Below are positions 36,340 through 46,233 of a stretch of DNA of 61,116 nucleotides, one piece after another. Location of the stretch: positions 1 to 61,116 of the forward strand of contig NZ_SCOH01000034.1 of the NCBI RefSeq assembly GCF_005503445.1. Reading direction: 5' to 3'. Position numbers and translations under genes: made by a program. This DNA comes from Chitinivorax sp. B (GTDB lineage: Bacteria; Pseudomonadota; Gammaproteobacteria; Burkholderiales; SCOH01). Every line of letters starts with the position of its first letter. Positions within the stretch are counted from its first letter, which is position 1. Below the pieces are notes generated by a model. The model was given only the letters and a program-made list of their open reading frames with translations, had not been told where the DNA came from and searched no databases.

Positions 36340-37629
36340 TTACAAGCTAAGACCGGCCCACTTCAGCAACTTTTGAACATCCTGCGGCTCCAGTTCGGTC
36401 CAAGTTCCCCGCTTGAGGCGACCGGGCAAGGAGATCGGGCCAAACCGGACGCGGATCAAACGACTCACCGTGGTACCAAAGTATTCAAACATGCGTCGCA
36501 CTTCTCGGTTACGACCTTCCCGCAGCACAACCCGGTACCAACGATTGCGCCCTTCACCGCCTTGATCGGAAATATGCTGAAAATGTGCCGGCCCATCATC
36601 CAACTCGATACCTTTGGTGGCCTCTTTCATTTGCTCCGGGGTCAACTCACCAAGAATGCGAACGGCATATTCACGGTCCACCTCAAAGCGAGGATGCATC
36701 ATTTTGTTGGCCAACTCACCGGACGTGGTGAAAATCAACAACCCACTGGTATTGAAATCCAGACGTCCGACCGCTACCCACTTACTGCTTTGCACCGTTG
36801 GCAGACGATCAAATACTGTTGTGCGGCCATCCGGATCATCTCGGCTGACCAGCTCACCTTCCTGCTTATGGTACAAAATGACACGCGGCAAACGATCCGG
36901 CCACTTCAGAAAGACATTTTTGCCATCCACTCGGACTTTGTCGCCAAACGCAACTTTCTGGCCCAATGTTGCCACCGCACCATTGACTTCCACCTTGCCC
37001 GCCGAAATAAGTTCTTCCATTTCGCGACGGGAGCCTAAGCCAGTTAATGCCAAAATCTTCTGTAAACGCATATCCTCCAGCTTGCGCGGATCGACACGAT
37101 GCTCACGCAGGTCATTGGCCCGCTTCTGTTCTTTCAAAGAGCCTGCGCGTTCGCGCATTTTACGTGCACGTGGCACATTTGGGCGATTAGGTGTATTGCG
37201 GCGCGGCACACCTGATTCTGCGCTACCCGCCTCGTCAATCACCTCGTCGTGAGACGCACGTTGCCGCCCCTCCGCCAATTGCCGACGATGCTCATCAGAC
37301 GATTCAATATCCATTGCTACGCGGCGGCGGCCACGTCCACTACGTGCATCATCCATATTCCAGTCACTACGACTATGCCGGCCACCGGTAGGCTGCTGGA
37401 ATGATCCACCTGTTAACGACTTACCCGGTACACCCTGCTGGCGACCACGCGGTCCGTTTCCAGGAGTTCGTCGCTGCTGATCACCTTCCGGGCTTACATT
37501 GGTGTCGGGCTGGCGATTACGGGGCACCGCATTGTCGCGACTTCGCCCGGCGGCAACACGGTCATTTGGTGTGCCGGATCGGAAAAACTGCTGGGTATTG
37601 CGCGGTGCGCGATTATTCGATCTGCTCAA
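36340..37629 (-). CDS. rluB: 23S rRNA pseudouridine synthase RluB with a long N-terminal extension
   Basis: The enzyme makes pseudouridine 2605 in 23S rRNA. The 429-residue protein has a disordered, Arg/Gly/Gln-rich N-terminus of about 185 residues, then an S4 domain ([22 protein letters not shown]) and the RsuA-type catalytic domain, with catalytic D291 in [27 protein letters not shown] matches the family C-terminal motif. The core is the usual size (about 240). Its start overlaps the scpB stop by 17 bases; the order scpA-scpB-rluB is common in betaproteobacteria. Confidence 0.93.
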   Translation of the reverse strand: MSRSNNRAPRNTQQFFRSGTPNDRVAAGRSRDNAVPRNRQPDTNVSPEGDQQRRTPGNGPRGRQQGVPGKSLTGGSFQQPTGGRHSRSDWNMDDARSGRGRRRVAMDIESSDEHRRQLAEGRQRASHDEVIDEAGSAESGVPRRNTPNRPNVPRARKMRERAGSLKEQKRANDLREHRVDPRKLEDMRLQKILALTGLGSRREMEELISAGKVEVNGAVATLGQKVAFGDKVRVDGKNVFLKWPDRLPRVILYHKQEGELVSRDDPDGRTTVFDRLPTVQSSKWVAVGRLDFNTSGLLIFTTSGELANKMMHPRFEVDREYAVRILGELTPEQMKEATKGIELDDGPAHFQHISDQGGEGRNRWYRVVLREGRNREVRRMFEYFGTTVSRLIRVRFGPISLPGRLKRGTWTELEPQDVQKLLKWAGLSL

Positions 37630-38215
37630 TTCGGGATTCCTCAGGGATAACGAGCTGGCCCAGCTCTGCCAGTGGTGGCAGATCTTTCAATGAATTAAGG
37701 CCCAAGTCGTCAAGAAACTTCTTGGTGGTAGCATAGAGGCCAGGTCGGCCCGGCACTTCTTTATAGCCGATTACATCAATCCAGCCACGGGTTTCCAGTG
37801 CCTTCATAACGTTGGTGGACACGGAAACGCCACGGATTTGTTCAATATCCCCACGCGTTACAGGTTGACGATAAGCAATAATAGCCAAGGTCTCCATTAC
37901 TGCTCGAGAATAACGCGGAGGCTTTTCCGGGTTGAGTCGATCTACATGGCCCATGAATTCGGGGCGCACACGGAAACGCCATCCAGATGCCAACTCAACC
38001 AGCTCGATACCGCGATCCTGCCAATCATGTCGCAAGTCTGCCACTGCCTTACGAATGGCGTCTGCAGGCAACTCAACATCAAACAGTCGTTTGATGTCAA
38101 AGATTGACAAGGGCTCGCTTGTCGCAAACAAAGCGGCTTCAATCACCAGTTTGAGATGGGAATGGGTGGTCAATGCTGCAATCCAGGGCAAGATGCGCAC
38201 GACCAGACAACTCAA
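37613..38215 (-). CDS. scpB: Segregation and condensation protein ScpB
   Basis: ScpB binds ScpA and the SMC ATPase to form condensin-like complexes that compact the chromosome. The 200-residue winged-helix protein has the family run [17 protein letters not shown], later [35 protein letters not shown]. The ORF opens with TTG at 38215; GTG at 38200 is also possible and the true start is not settled by a ribosome binding site. It lies 129 bases downstream of scpA. Confidence 0.92.
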   Translation of the reverse strand: MSCLVVRILPWIAALTTHSHLKLVIEAALFATSEPLSIFDIKRLFDVELPADAIRKAVADLRHDWQDRGIELVELASGWRFRVRPEFMGHVDRLNPEKPPRYSRAVMETLAIIAYRQPVTRGDIEQIRGVSVSTNVMKALETRGWIDVIGYKEVPGRPGLYATTKKFLDDLGLNSLKDLPPLAELGQLVIPEESRIEQIE

Positions 38216-38344
38216 GATGGTGTGGCATGAAAACCGTATATTCTAACGTCACACGCTGCCAGGAGATAGCGGCATGCTTCGATTTCATCGCGATCATACA
38301 ATCTTGCCGCCTCTCAGTATACTTAACCTATCATGTACTCAGAT

Positions 38345-39166
38345 CTACTCGGCAGCCATGACCACCCGATCCGCTGCTACACTCAGCCTGACATAGATTG
38401 GTGTGTAAGGCTTTTCCTGACTGACGAAGACCAGACTCTCCTTCACCAGCTCCAACACTGCGATGAAATTGACAACCAGTACGGGTCTGGTTGCCTCCAA
38501 ATCAAACAACTGACAAAACTCGATGAACCGGCCATCAGCCAATAGCCGCAATATACGGGACATATGCTCCCGCACCGATAACTCTTCCCGCGTTACCTTG
38601 TGAGTACGATTAACCTGCGAGCGCGCAATGATAGCCATCCAAGCATCACGCAAATCATCAATACCCATGTCAGGAAGTCGCTGAATTGCAACGCGATCAA
38701 TCATTGCACTTGCCCAAGCAAAATCACGCTCCGCCTGCGGCAATTGCTCAAGATTGAACGCTGCTAGCTTCATTTGCTCATACTCAAGCAAACGTCGCAC
38801 CAATTCAGCACGCGGATCAATTCCCTCATCGTCGCCCACCACTGCCGGACGTGGCAACAGCATGCGCGACTTGATCTCAATTAATACAGCAGCCATCAAC
38901 AGGTATTCAGCCGCCAGCTCCAGCCGATTCTGCTGCATCAATTCAATATAATCCAAGTATTGGGCGGTAATCCGTGCCATCGGAATATCGACGACATTGA
39001 TGTTCTGCTTCCGGATCAGGTAAAGCAATAGATCCAATGGACCTTCAAAGGCCTCAAGAAAGACCCGCAATGCATCTGGTGGAATATACAGATCACGTGG
39101 CATTTCCAGCACGGGTTCGCCAAACAGGCTGGCAATCGGCGCTGCTTCGTTGACAACAGTATCCAT
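38345..39166 (-). CDS. scpA: Segregation and condensation protein ScpA
   Basis: This kleisin subunit bridges SMC heads. It has 273 residues from the ATG at 39166, with the signature FEGPLDLLLYLIRKQNINVVDIPMA near residue 40 and YLLMAAVLIEIKSRMLLPRP. The ATG shares a base with the stop codon of the upstream exporter gene (TAATG), so expression is probably coupled. ScpB follows. Confidence 0.93.
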   Translation of the reverse strand: MDTVVNEAAPIASLFGEPVLEMPRDLYIPPDALRVFLEAFEGPLDLLLYLIRKQNINVVDIPMARITAQYLDYIELMQQNRLELAAEYLLMAAVLIEIKSRMLLPRPAVVGDDEGIDPRAELVRRLLEYEQMKLAAFNLEQLPQAERDFAWASAMIDRVAIQRLPDMGIDDLRDAWMAIIARSQVNRTHKVTREELSVREHMSRILRLLADGRFIEFCQLFDLEATRPVLVVNFIAVLELVKESLVFVSQEKPYTPIYVRLSVAADRVVMAAE

Positions 39167-40020
39167 TACACCAGAGCCGACTGTCGCGCAGGTCGACTGC
39201 CCAACCATGCTCCACCCAGAATCAATCCAAGCGATACCAGCGACATTGGGGTCAGCTCCGAACCACCCAACAATACCAATGAAGCCGTAGAAAGCAACGG
39301 TGTCAAGTAGGCCAATGTACCAATCATACGCGGGTCACCACGCTTCAACGCTGCATCCCACAGGAAGAATGCCGCACCCAAGGGGCCAATACCAAGCATG
39401 GCAATTTGAATCCATTCTGCAAGCACAGGCTGATAACTGGGCTCCAACAAGAGATGACAAAGCAATGCCAACATGCCAGATATGGCGCAAAACCCGCCAA
39501 CAGCACTGGTTGGAAAAGCAGGCAGCCGCTTTGTCAACAAGGAGTAGACTGCCCAAATAACCGCGGCCGCGATAGCCAGTAAATAGCCCCAGGCATGATC
39601 CGCACGAATCTGCAAACCATCTCCGCCAACAATTAATAATGCCGCACCAGCAAAACCCAGTATGCCACCCAAAATATGGTTTACACCTATTTGGTAGCCA
39701 GGCAATAGCATTGGTGACAATAGTACCAATAACAAAGGCCATAGGTAATTCAGCAAATTAGCAGACAGGGCTGGAGACCAGCGTAAAGCCAGGAAAAGGC
39801 AAAAATGATAACCAAACAATCCCACGCACCCGATGAGCAATGTGCGGAGTGGCACACGCCATTCACGAATACGATGCACACTCCCCAAACTGCCAATCAT
39901 CAAACTCAATCCAACCAACAAAAAAGGGGGGACGTTGGTAAGTTTCACACTCAAGGTCGCCAGACTTGCCCACAAAACTATGGCCGCCAATGCCAAGCCA
40001 TTAGGCGATTTAGGGCTCAT
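39166..40020 (-). CDS. EamA/DMT-family transporter
   Basis: This 284-residue inner-membrane protein from the ATG at 40020 has ten hydrophobic segments in two EamA repeats: SPNGLALAAIVLWASLATLS starts the first, and WGYLLAIAAAVIWAVYSLLTKR the second. Drug/metabolite transporters of this family export amino acids, nucleosides or other small molecules; the substrate is unknown. It overlaps the upstream gene by 11 bases and the downstream scpA start by one base. Confidence 0.85.
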   Translation of the reverse strand: MSPKSPNGLALAAIVLWASLATLSVKLTNVPPFLLVGLSLMIGSLGSVHRIREWRVPLRTLLIGCVGLFGYHFCLFLALRWSPALSANLLNYLWPLLLVLLSPMLLPGYQIGVNHILGGILGFAGAALLIVGGDGLQIRADHAWGYLLAIAAAVIWAVYSLLTKRLPAFPTSAVGGFCAISGMLALLCHLLLEPSYQPVLAEWIQIAMLGIGPLGAAFFLWDAALKRGDPRMIGTLAYLTPLLSTASLVLLGGSELTPMSLVSLGLILGGAWLGSRPARQSALV

Positions 40021-40426
40021 TGCGATCCAGTCGGCGTGAAGAACGGTTGTCCGATATGTCGGGAATTGACGGTGAACGTGCAATCAGCATCAACACACCT
40101 AACAACACCATCAACACTGGCAACTGCACTCGTAGGCTTAAATCAAAATGCTGTCTCAGGAATGTCGTCAACCCGGCACCAATCAATAACGGGCCGGTGA
40201 TAACAGAGCTTTTGTTGATGCCATCAATCACCAGAATGGCCACGCCACCCGCAACGAACGCCGTAATCCAGAGCCAGCTGACCTCAGGAAAAAAATGAAA
40301 CTCTTCCAACAGCCATGCCAAGCCAATGACAATCAACGCCACCGGTATTAATGCAGTTCTCACAACATCCAATCCCCAAACTGAAATTGAACAGGATGGC
40401 CATGCACTACTAACGACCATGGCCAA
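40010..40426 (-). CDS. Small membrane protein, four predicted helices
   Basis: This 138-residue protein has hydrophobic segments around residues 25-40, 48-66, 75-90 and 100-115, and a short charged tail. It resembles small LiaI/DUF5668-type membrane proteins, but I do not recognise a named family. The start is uncertain: ATG at 40426 or GTG at 40363, which begins close to the first helix. It lies between trpS and the exporter and overlaps the latter. Confidence 0.6.
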   Translation of the reverse strand: MAMVVSSAWPSCSISVWGLDVVRTALIPVALIVIGLAWLLEEFHFFPEVSWLWITAFVAGGVAILVIDGINKSSVITGPLLIGAGLTTFLRQHFDLSLRVQLPVLMVLLGVLMLIARSPSIPDISDNRSSRRLDRNEP

Positions 40427-40438
40427 CCAAGCGATTCA

Positions 40439-41641
40439 TCAACTATAACCTAGGCCCATTGCCTCGCGCACATCACGCATGGCTTCCTGGGCCAGTTTAC
40501 GGGCTTTTTCACAGCCATCGGCAATGATGTTCTTCACCAGCGTTGGGTCATCCAGATACAGTTGTGCGCGTTCCCGCATTGGTTCCTGCTCCTTCAATAC
40601 AGCATCAATCACGGGCTGCTTACATTCTATACAGCCAATTCCCGCGCTCTTACAGCCTTGTTGTACCCATGCCCGGGTTTCATCAGCGGAATAGACTTCA
40701 TGCAACTGCCACACAGGGCATTTGGCTGGATCACCCGGATCCGTGCGACGGACTCGCTGTGGGTCGGTCGGCATGGTACGAATTTTCTTGCTGACGGTGG
40801 TGGCATCTTCCCGCAAGGTGATGGTATTGCCATAGGATTTGGACATTTTCTGTCCATCCAACCCTGGCATACGGGAAGCCTCTGTCAGCAACGCATCCGG
40901 CTCGGATAGAATCATTTTCCCACCCCCTTCCAAATACCCGAACAGTCGTTCACGATCGCCATGGCTCAAGTTCTGCTGCTCACCCAGCAACGCTCGCCCT
41001 GCATCCAGCGCTTCGGTGTCGCCCTGTTCCTGATACCGGCTACGCAGCTCTTCGTACAGCTTGGCTTTCTTGCTGCCCATCTTTTTGATTGCAGCTTCGG
41101 CCTTTTCTTGATACCCGGGCTCACGCCCATACAAATGATTGAAGCGACGTGCAATTTCCCGAGTCAGCTCAATATGTGGCACCTGATCCTCACCCACAGG
41201 CACTTGATTGGCACGATAAATCAGGATATCGGCCGATTGCAGCAGTGGATAGCCCAGAAAACCATAGGTCGACAGATCTTTCTGGCTCAGTTTCTCTTGC
41301 TGATCCTTATAGGTTGGCACCCGCTCCAACCAGCCCAACGGCGTCATCATCGACAACAGCAGATGCAACTCGGCATGCTCTGGAACGCGTGATTGAATAA
41401 ACAGTGTCGCCTGTGACGGATCCACACCTGCGGCCAACCAATCAATCACCATATCCCAGACACTTCTCTCGATGATCTGCGGATCATCATAATTGGTGGT
41501 CAGCGCATGCCAGTCTGCCACAAAAAACAAGCACTCATGCTCGCTTTGCAGCTTTACCCAGTTCTTCAATACCCCGTGGTAGTGCCCCAGATGCAGACTG
41601 CCGGTCGGGCGCATACCCGATAGGACTCGGTCTTGAAACAT
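40439..41641 (-). CDS. trpS: Tryptophanyl-tRNA synthetase
   Basis: This class I synthetase has the HIGH-type motif MRPTGSLHLGHYHG near residue 10 and KMSKSYGNTI near residue 260. At 400 residues it belongs to the longer betaproteobacterial form, which carries extra sequence between the two signatures (GYQEKAEAAIKKMGSKKAKLYEEL) and a CIECKQP segment. The M50 protease gene precedes it by 25 bases. Confidence 0.95.
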   Translation of the reverse strand: MFQDRVLSGMRPTGSLHLGHYHGVLKNWVKLQSEHECLFFVADWHALTTNYDDPQIIERSVWDMVIDWLAAGVDPSQATLFIQSRVPEHAELHLLLSMMTPLGWLERVPTYKDQQEKLSQKDLSTYGFLGYPLLQSADILIYRANQVPVGEDQVPHIELTREIARRFNHLYGREPGYQEKAEAAIKKMGSKKAKLYEELRSRYQEQGDTEALDAGRALLGEQQNLSHGDRERLFGYLEGGGKMILSEPDALLTEASRMPGLDGQKMSKSYGNTITLREDATTVSKKIRTMPTDPQRVRRTDPGDPAKCPVWQLHEVYSADETRAWVQQGCKSAGIGCIECKQPVIDAVLKEQEPMRERAQLYLDDPTLVKNIIADGCEKARKLAQEAMRDVREAMGLGYS

Positions 41642-41665
41642 GTGTTGTATTCCGTCGTTCAGGTT

Positions 41666-42307
41666 TTAAATGATTAATGATAAAAAGCCGAGCGTAATCG
41701 CAAACAAGGGCTGCATGATGTATGTCAGGAGCCCCGTTACCATCAGCCCGATCAGAATGAACATGCCATAAGGCTCCAGCGCGGCCAAGGGCGTCGACAG
41801 GCTGCGTGGCAATAACCCTACTGCGATTCTGCCCCCGTCCAATGGCGGGATGGGCAACAGATTCAGCACCAGCAGCGATACGTTGATACTGACCCCCGCC
41901 TCTGCCATATAGGCCAGCGGTGCAGCAAAATAGTTACCTGGATTGGACACAGCCAGTTTGAACAACAATATCCAGCCGATTGCCATGATCAAATTAGCCG
42001 CAGGCCCAGCGGCGGCCACCCAAACCATATCGCGTAACGGATGGCGCAAATTCCTGAAATCAACTGGTACGGGTTTCGCCCAGCCAAACAGAAAATTCCC
42101 TAATGCAAGGCAGATCAAAGGCAACAGCACCGTTCCGACAGGATCGACATGACGGATCGGATTCAGACTCAACCGCCCCAATTGATGAGCGGTCCGATCG
42201 CCCAGACGCATCGCCGCATAAGCGTGTGCAGCCTCATGCAGGGTAATTGCAAACAATACAGGAATGGCATAAACACAAATTTTTTGAATCAGATTTAATT
42301 CGTTCAC
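41666..42307 (-). CDS. Site-2-type membrane protease (M50 family)
   Basis: This 213-residue protein has about five helices and the zinc motif HEAAHAYAAMRLGD near residue 24, with NLLPIPPLDGGRI supplying the third metal ligand, as in small rhomboid-like M50 (SpoIVFB/RseP core) proteases. They cleave membrane proteins, but the substrate here is unknown and there is no PDZ domain. It overlaps the yciO stop by four bases and lies upstream of trpS; this order is common in betaproteobacteria. Confidence 0.88.
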   Translation of the reverse strand: MNELNLIQKICVYAIPVLFAITLHEAAHAYAAMRLGDRTAHQLGRLSLNPIRHVDPVGTVLLPLICLALGNFLFGWAKPVPVDFRNLRHPLRDMVWVAAAGPAANLIMAIGWILLFKLAVSNPGNYFAAPLAYMAEAGVSINVSLLVLNLLPIPPLDGGRIAVGLLPRSLSTPLAALEPYGMFILIGLMVTGLLTYIMQPLFAITLGFLSLII

Positions 42308-42936
42308 ACGTCCTCCAAGCCGAACGGCTTGAGATTGCCATTCCCTTTTCTCACCAACACCGGCGAATTTTCCGTCAGATCCACGACAGTCGTCGGTTCC
42401 ATACCGCAGTACCCACCATCCAACACCAGATCCACCTGATGTTCCAATAGGTCACGAATTTCATAAGGATCGGTTTGCGGGTACTCATCCCCTGGCAGCA
42501 TCAGCGTTGAAGACAGTAATGGCTCACCCAGCTCTGCCAGCAAAGCTTGTACCACTGAGTGTTGCGGGACACGTAATCCGATGGTATTCCGCTTGGGATG
42601 CTGCAAACGACGAGGAACTTCTTTGGTTGCCATCAACAGAAAGGTATAACAGCCCGGGGTAGCCGATTTCAACAAGCGAAATTGCGCATTATCCACTCGG
42701 GCATAGGTAGCCAACTCGGACAAGTCTCGACAGACCAGCGTGAAGTGATGTTTATCATCTACATCACGAATGTGCCGGATACGATCAACCGCTTCCTTAT
42801 TACCGATCTGACAGCCAATCGCATAACAGGAATCTGTCGGATAAACGATCACCCCGCCATCCCGAATGATTTTGACGGCCTGCCCAATCAGACGTGCTTG
42901 TGGATTGTCAGGATGAATGGAGAAAAATTGTGCCAT
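42304..42936 (-). CDS. yciO: YciO-type Sua5/YrdC-family protein (threonylcarbamoyl-AMP synthase-like)
   Basis: This 210-residue protein has the YrdC-like fold with GGVIVYPTDSCYAIGC, KHHFTLVCRDLSELATYARV and GLRVPQHSVVQALL. YciO proteins share the nucleotide-binding groove of TsaC/Sua5 enzymes that start t6A synthesis, but their own role is less certain. It lacks the extra Sua5 C-terminal domain. It forms an operon with the PHP gene upstream and the M50 protease downstream. Confidence 0.88.
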   Translation of the reverse strand: MAQFFSIHPDNPQARLIGQAVKIIRDGGVIVYPTDSCYAIGCQIGNKEAVDRIRHIRDVDDKHHFTLVCRDLSELATYARVDNAQFRLLKSATPGCYTFLLMATKEVPRRLQHPKRNTIGLRVPQHSVVQALLAELGEPLLSSTLMLPGDEYPQTDPYEIRDLLEHQVDLVLDGGYCGMEPTTVVDLTENSPVLVRKGNGNLKPFGLEDV

Positions 42937-42966
42937 GAGAAAAAGTGAAGGTAATCTGGCACCGAA

Positions 42967-43806
42967 TCAACATTCGGGCCAGTTGTGCCAAATCGGCGTG
43001 ACATTGGCGGGCAAATCCGGCAGGCTCCCCAGATCGCACCAGCCATCAAGAGGGCTGTGAAAATCCGAGCCACATGAAGCAGTCAATCCATGCTCAACTG
43101 ACATACGGGCAAATTGCGAGACATGCTCGGCAGTGTGGTTGGAAGTAACAACTTCCAGCGCCTCTCCTCCAGCGGCCTTGAAATGAGCAATCAGGTCCAG
43201 CATCCGGGCTTTTCCAATCTCGTAACGCCCAGGGTGAGCAAGGACAGCTTGCCCGCCAGCAGCCCGAATCCAAGCAATTGCATCTGACATCTCTGCCCAT
43301 TGATGAGGCACATAACCCGGCTTACCCTTGACCAGATATTTTTTGAAGGCTGTTTTCACATCCTTGACATGACCATTCTCCACAAGGAAGCGTGCAAAAT
43401 GAGTACGCCCAACCATTTCCTTGTTGTCCGCCCGTGCCAACGCTCCGGCAAACGCACCCTGAATGCCCACGCGAGCAAGATCCTCACCCATTGCCTCAGC
43501 ACGTCGTACTCGCCCGCTCCTGACATAAGCCAAACCGGCCAGTAAGACTGCATTTTCAGGATCGATATTCAAACCGACAATGTGCACCGTAATTCGATCC
43601 CAGCTGACAGAGATTTCCACACCCGGTACAAATCGCATACCCGCAGATTCAGCCGCCACCCGTGCCTCAGCTAAGCCACGTACATCATCATGATCCGTCA
43701 ATGCCCATACCTCACAGCCCCGGGCAGCCGCACGCGTAGCGACCTCTGCGGGCGGCAAAGCGCCGTCAGAACAATTGGAATGGCAATGCAGATCAATCTT
43801 GGGCAT
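42967..43806 (-). CDS. PHP-domain phosphoesterase (RNase AM/YciV type)
   Basis: This 279-residue protein from the ATG at 43806 has PHP motifs in order: MPKIDLHCHSNCSDG, WALTDHDDV, GVEISVSW, LAHPGRYEIGK and SCGSDFH. The E. coli relative YciV (RNase AM) removes nucleotides from 5' ends of rRNA precursors and acts on 3',5'-bisphosphate nucleotides. The gene heads the minus-strand run ending at rluB. The 20 residues upstream of 43806 are not family-like. Confidence 0.9.
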   Translation of the reverse strand: MPKIDLHCHSNCSDGALPPAEVATRAAARGCEVWALTDHDDVRGLAEARVAAESAGMRFVPGVEISVSWDRITVHIVGLNIDPENAVLLAGLAYVRSGRVRRAEAMGEDLARVGIQGAFAGALARADNKEMVGRTHFARFLVENGHVKDVKTAFKKYLVKGKPGYVPHQWAEMSDAIAWIRAAGGQAVLAHPGRYEIGKARMLDLIAHFKAAGGEALEVVTSNHTAEHVSQFARMSVEHGLTASCGSDFHSPLDGWCDLGSLPDLPANVTPIWHNWPEC

Positions 43807-43954
43807 GATAAGTGACAATATGAAATCCTCTACATGGTAACAAAATAAGCCACATGGACCAATCAATGGGGATGGTTTACCTGAACTTTGATCTTTCCGT
43901 TTGGCCTGGGCTCAAGTAATGACACACACTTTACCAAGCACACCCGAAGGAACC

Positions 43955-44098
43955 ATGACCACATCATTGCATCAATCCTCACTCGACAAACTATCCGAGC
44001 AACCAGGGAACTGTTCGCCTCAGATCAAGTCTATTTACACCTTTATCCTGTTGATCGTGGACAAGCTGTTAGACCCATTGCATAATCGCCCGCTATGA
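43955..44098 (+). CDS. Possible 47-residue small membrane ORF coupled to yciB
   Basis: AAGGA stands four bases before the ATG, the peptide has one hydrophobic stretch (IYTFILLIVDKLL), and its TGA overlaps the yciB ATG (ATGA). That makes it a leader or a small gene translated ahead of yciB. I know no homologue and the evidence is limited to signals and geometry. Confidence 0.4.
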   Translation: MTTSLHQSSLDKLSEQPGNCSPQIKSIYTFILLIVDKLLDPLHNRPL

Positions 44099-44646
44099 AA
44101 TTTCTGTTCGACTTATTTCCAATCATCCTGTTTTTTGCAACGTACTTTGTCACCAATAATGACATCTACGCTGCAACAGGCGTAACCATCATCGCCACCA
44201 TTGCACAAGTGGCCTGGACCTGGCTCAAGCACCGGAAGGTAGATGGCATGCTTTGGCTGTCGTTGGGCCTGGTCGTTGTGCTCGGTGGCGCCACGCTGTT
44301 GCTCCATAACAAGACTTTCATCATGTGGAAGCCAACTGCACTGTACTGGGCCTTTGCAGTGGTATTGTCGATTGCCAAATTGGCATTCAACAAAAACCTG
44401 ATCCGCAGTGTCATGGACAGCCAGATGAGCTTGCCAGATCCAGTCTGGTCAAAATTGATGTGGTCCTGGGTTGGCTTCTTCCTGATGATGGGTGGTATCA
44501 ATCTACTGGTTGCCTTCAATTTCAGTGAAGCCACTTGGGTCAGCTTCAAAATGTTTGGCGGCCTGGGCCTGATGCTGGTATTTGTGATCCTTCAGAGCCT
44601 CATGCTGTCGAAATACATCGAAGACGCCCCCGAAAAGAATGACTGA
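44095..44646 (+). CDS. yciB: YciB inner-membrane protein (septation protein A)
   Basis: This 183-residue protein has five helices and begins [18 protein letters not shown], with YLKR-like charge between helices and WFFKMFGG-type sequence ([12 protein letters not shown]) near the end. YciB interacts with elongation and division proteins and affects envelope integrity. Its stop shares a base with the yciI ATG. Confidence 0.93.
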   Translation: MKFLFDLFPIILFFATYFVTNNDIYAATGVTIIATIAQVAWTWLKHRKVDGMLWLSLGLVVVLGGATLLLHNKTFIMWKPTALYWAFAVVLSIAKLAFNKNLIRSVMDSQMSLPDPVWSKLMWSWVGFFLMMGGINLLVAFNFSEATWVSFKMFGGLGLMLVFVILQSLMLSKYIEDAPEKND

Positions 44647-44948
44647 TGCTCTACGTAATGATTGGCACTGATGCCCCAGATTCGCTTGATACCCGCTTAA
44701 GCGTGCGCGCAGCACACCTGGCTAGATTACAAGCCCTTCAAGATGCAGGCAGGTTACTTGTTGCTGGCCCCTGTCCAAGTATCGACAGCCCTGACCCTGG
44801 CCCTGCTGGATTCAGCGGCAGCATTGTCATTGCTGAATTCGATTCACTTGAAGCGGCGGAGCGTTGGTTTAACGATGATGTATATGTCACAAAAGGCGTC
44901 TTCAGCCACATCTCCGTCAAGCCATTCAAAAAGGTGCTGCCCACATGA
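44646..44948 (+). CDS. yciI: YciI-like protein
   Basis: This 100-residue ferredoxin-like-fold protein has [22 protein letters not shown], with the conserved His, and [18 protein letters not shown] with the Asp/aromatic pattern. The E. coli homologue is a putative dehydrogenase-like enzyme of unknown function. Both ends overlap neighbours (one base with yciB, four with bolA). Confidence 0.9.
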   Translation: MLYVMIGTDAPDSLDTRLSVRAAHLARLQALQDAGRLLVAGPCPSIDSPDPGPAGFSGSIVIAEFDSLEAAERWFNDDVYVTKGVFSHISVKPFKKVLPT

Positions 44949-45217
44949 TCAGCACACCTATCGAAGCATTGATGCGAGAACGCTTGAGCGTGCTCGCGCC
45001 TGAATCGATCGATATTCAGGATGAATCATCCCAGCATGCCGGCCACGAAGGTGCCAAGGGCGGTGGCGGGCACTACTGGATGACTATCGTATCGGCAACG
45101 TTTACCGGTCACAGCCGGATTGAACGCCACCGCCTGATCTACGATGCATTAGGCGATCTGATGCAACAGCGCATTCATGCGCTAAGCATCAAAGCTTATA
45201 CGCCAGAAGAAATGTAA
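44945..45217 (+). CDS. BolA-family protein
   Basis: This 90-residue protein has the class-II-KH-like BolA fold ([27 protein letters not shown]). BolA proteins pair with monothiol glutaredoxins and handle Fe-S clusters or regulate transcription. The usual conserved His is in [10 protein letters not shown]. It is coupled to yciI by an ATGA overlap. Confidence 0.9.
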   Translation: MISTPIEALMRERLSVLAPESIDIQDESSQHAGHEGAKGGGGHYWMTIVSATFTGHSRIERHRLIYDALGDLMQQRIHALSIKAYTPEEM

Positions 45218-45258
45218 CCCCAATAAAACATATTCACTCTAATCAGGACCAACCACAC

Positions 45259-46068
45259 ATGAAACTGACTACCCGTCTGATCGTTGCAATGACTGCCGGC
45301 GCGCTGGCTGCTACTGCCATTGCAGAAGAAACCAAGCCTGCTGCCAACGGCAATATTGCCGTGGTCAACGGCGTTGCCATTCCACAAGCCAAGCTGGAAG
45401 CTCAGCTGAAGGTATTGGCAGCACGTGGCCAGAAAGATTCCGCTGAATTGCGCAATGCGGTTAAAGACAGCCTGATCACCGGCCTGCTGATCGAACAGGA
45501 AGCAGCGAAGAAAGGCTTAGACAAATCCGCGGAAGTACTGGCCGAGCTGGAAGTCGCCCGCCAAGGCGTACTGTTCCGCGCGTTCGTACAAGACTACTTC
45601 AAGAGCCATCCGGTTGCAGATGCTGAAATCAAGGCTGAATATGACAAGTTTAAAGAAGCCCAAGCCGCCAATGGCAAAGAGTTCCGCGCACGCCATATTC
45701 TGGTAAAGGAAGAAAAGCAAGCCAAGGATCTGCTCGCTCAACTTAAGAAAGGTGCCAAGTTTGATCAACTGGCCTCTAAGCACTCTGAGGACAAGGGCTC
45801 CGCCGCAAAAGGTGGTGATCTGGACTGGAGTACGCCGGGCAATTATGTAAAGCCGTTTGCTGATGCCATGACCAAACTACAAAAGGGCCAAGTCACCCAG
45901 GAGCCGGTGAAGAGTGAGTTTGGCTACCACATCATCAAGCTGGAAGACACTCGCGAAGCACCTGTACCGTCACTGGACGAAATGAAGCCGCAGATTGCTC
46001 AGTTCCTGCAGCAAAAACAGTTGGAAAGCCTGATGAAAGACCTACGTGCGAAAGCCAAGGTTGAGTAA
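45259..46068 (+). CDS. Periplasmic parvulin-type peptidyl-prolyl isomerase (PpiC/SurA-like)
   Basis: This 269-residue protein has an N-terminal signal peptide (MKLTTRLIVAMTAGALAATA), a SurA-like helical chaperone domain (about 35-130) and a single parvulin domain (about 135-240) with FRARHILVKEEKQAKDLL and PVKSEFGYHIIKLED. It helps fold exported proteins. It closes the yciB-yciI-bolA run, and a terminator follows. Confidence 0.93.
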   Translation: MKLTTRLIVAMTAGALAATAIAEETKPAANGNIAVVNGVAIPQAKLEAQLKVLAARGQKDSAELRNAVKDSLITGLLIEQEAAKKGLDKSAEVLAELEVARQGVLFRAFVQDYFKSHPVADAEIKAEYDKFKEAQAANGKEFRARHILVKEEKQAKDLLAQLKKGAKFDQLASKHSEDKGSAAKGGDLDWSTPGNYVKPFADAMTKLQKGQVTQEPVKSEFGYHIIKLEDTREAPVPSLDEMKPQIAQFLQQKQLESLMKDLRAKAKVE

Positions 46069-46092
46069 TCCTTCCGCAACAATGTGAACTTC

Positions 46093-46118
46093 AAAGGAGC
46101 CTTCGGGCTCCTTTTTTA
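46093..46118 (+). terminator. Rho-independent terminator of the yciB-ppiC run
   Basis: GGAGCC (46096-46101), tetraloop TTCG and GGCTCC (46106-46111) are followed by TTTTTTA. Confidence 0.93.
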
Positions 46119-46185
46119 TCGACACCACCCCATCGAACCGGGAAAGCACCAAAACCATCCAATCGATGGCACTGGACAAGCAAAC

Positions 46186-46213
46186 AAAAACGCCGTCATT
46201 TGACGGCGTTTTT
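46186..46213. terminator. Bidirectional terminator of aspS
   Basis: AAAAACGCCGTC/GACGGCGTTTTT (46186-46197 with 46202-46213) around a short loop. It is 20 bases beyond the aspS stop. Confidence 0.9.
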
Positions 46214-46233
46214 CAGCTGAGCACTACCAACAA

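Noticed and set aside
36289-37038. 249-codon open frame antisense to rluB
   Set aside because: Shadow of the catalytic domain of RluB; no ribosome binding site.
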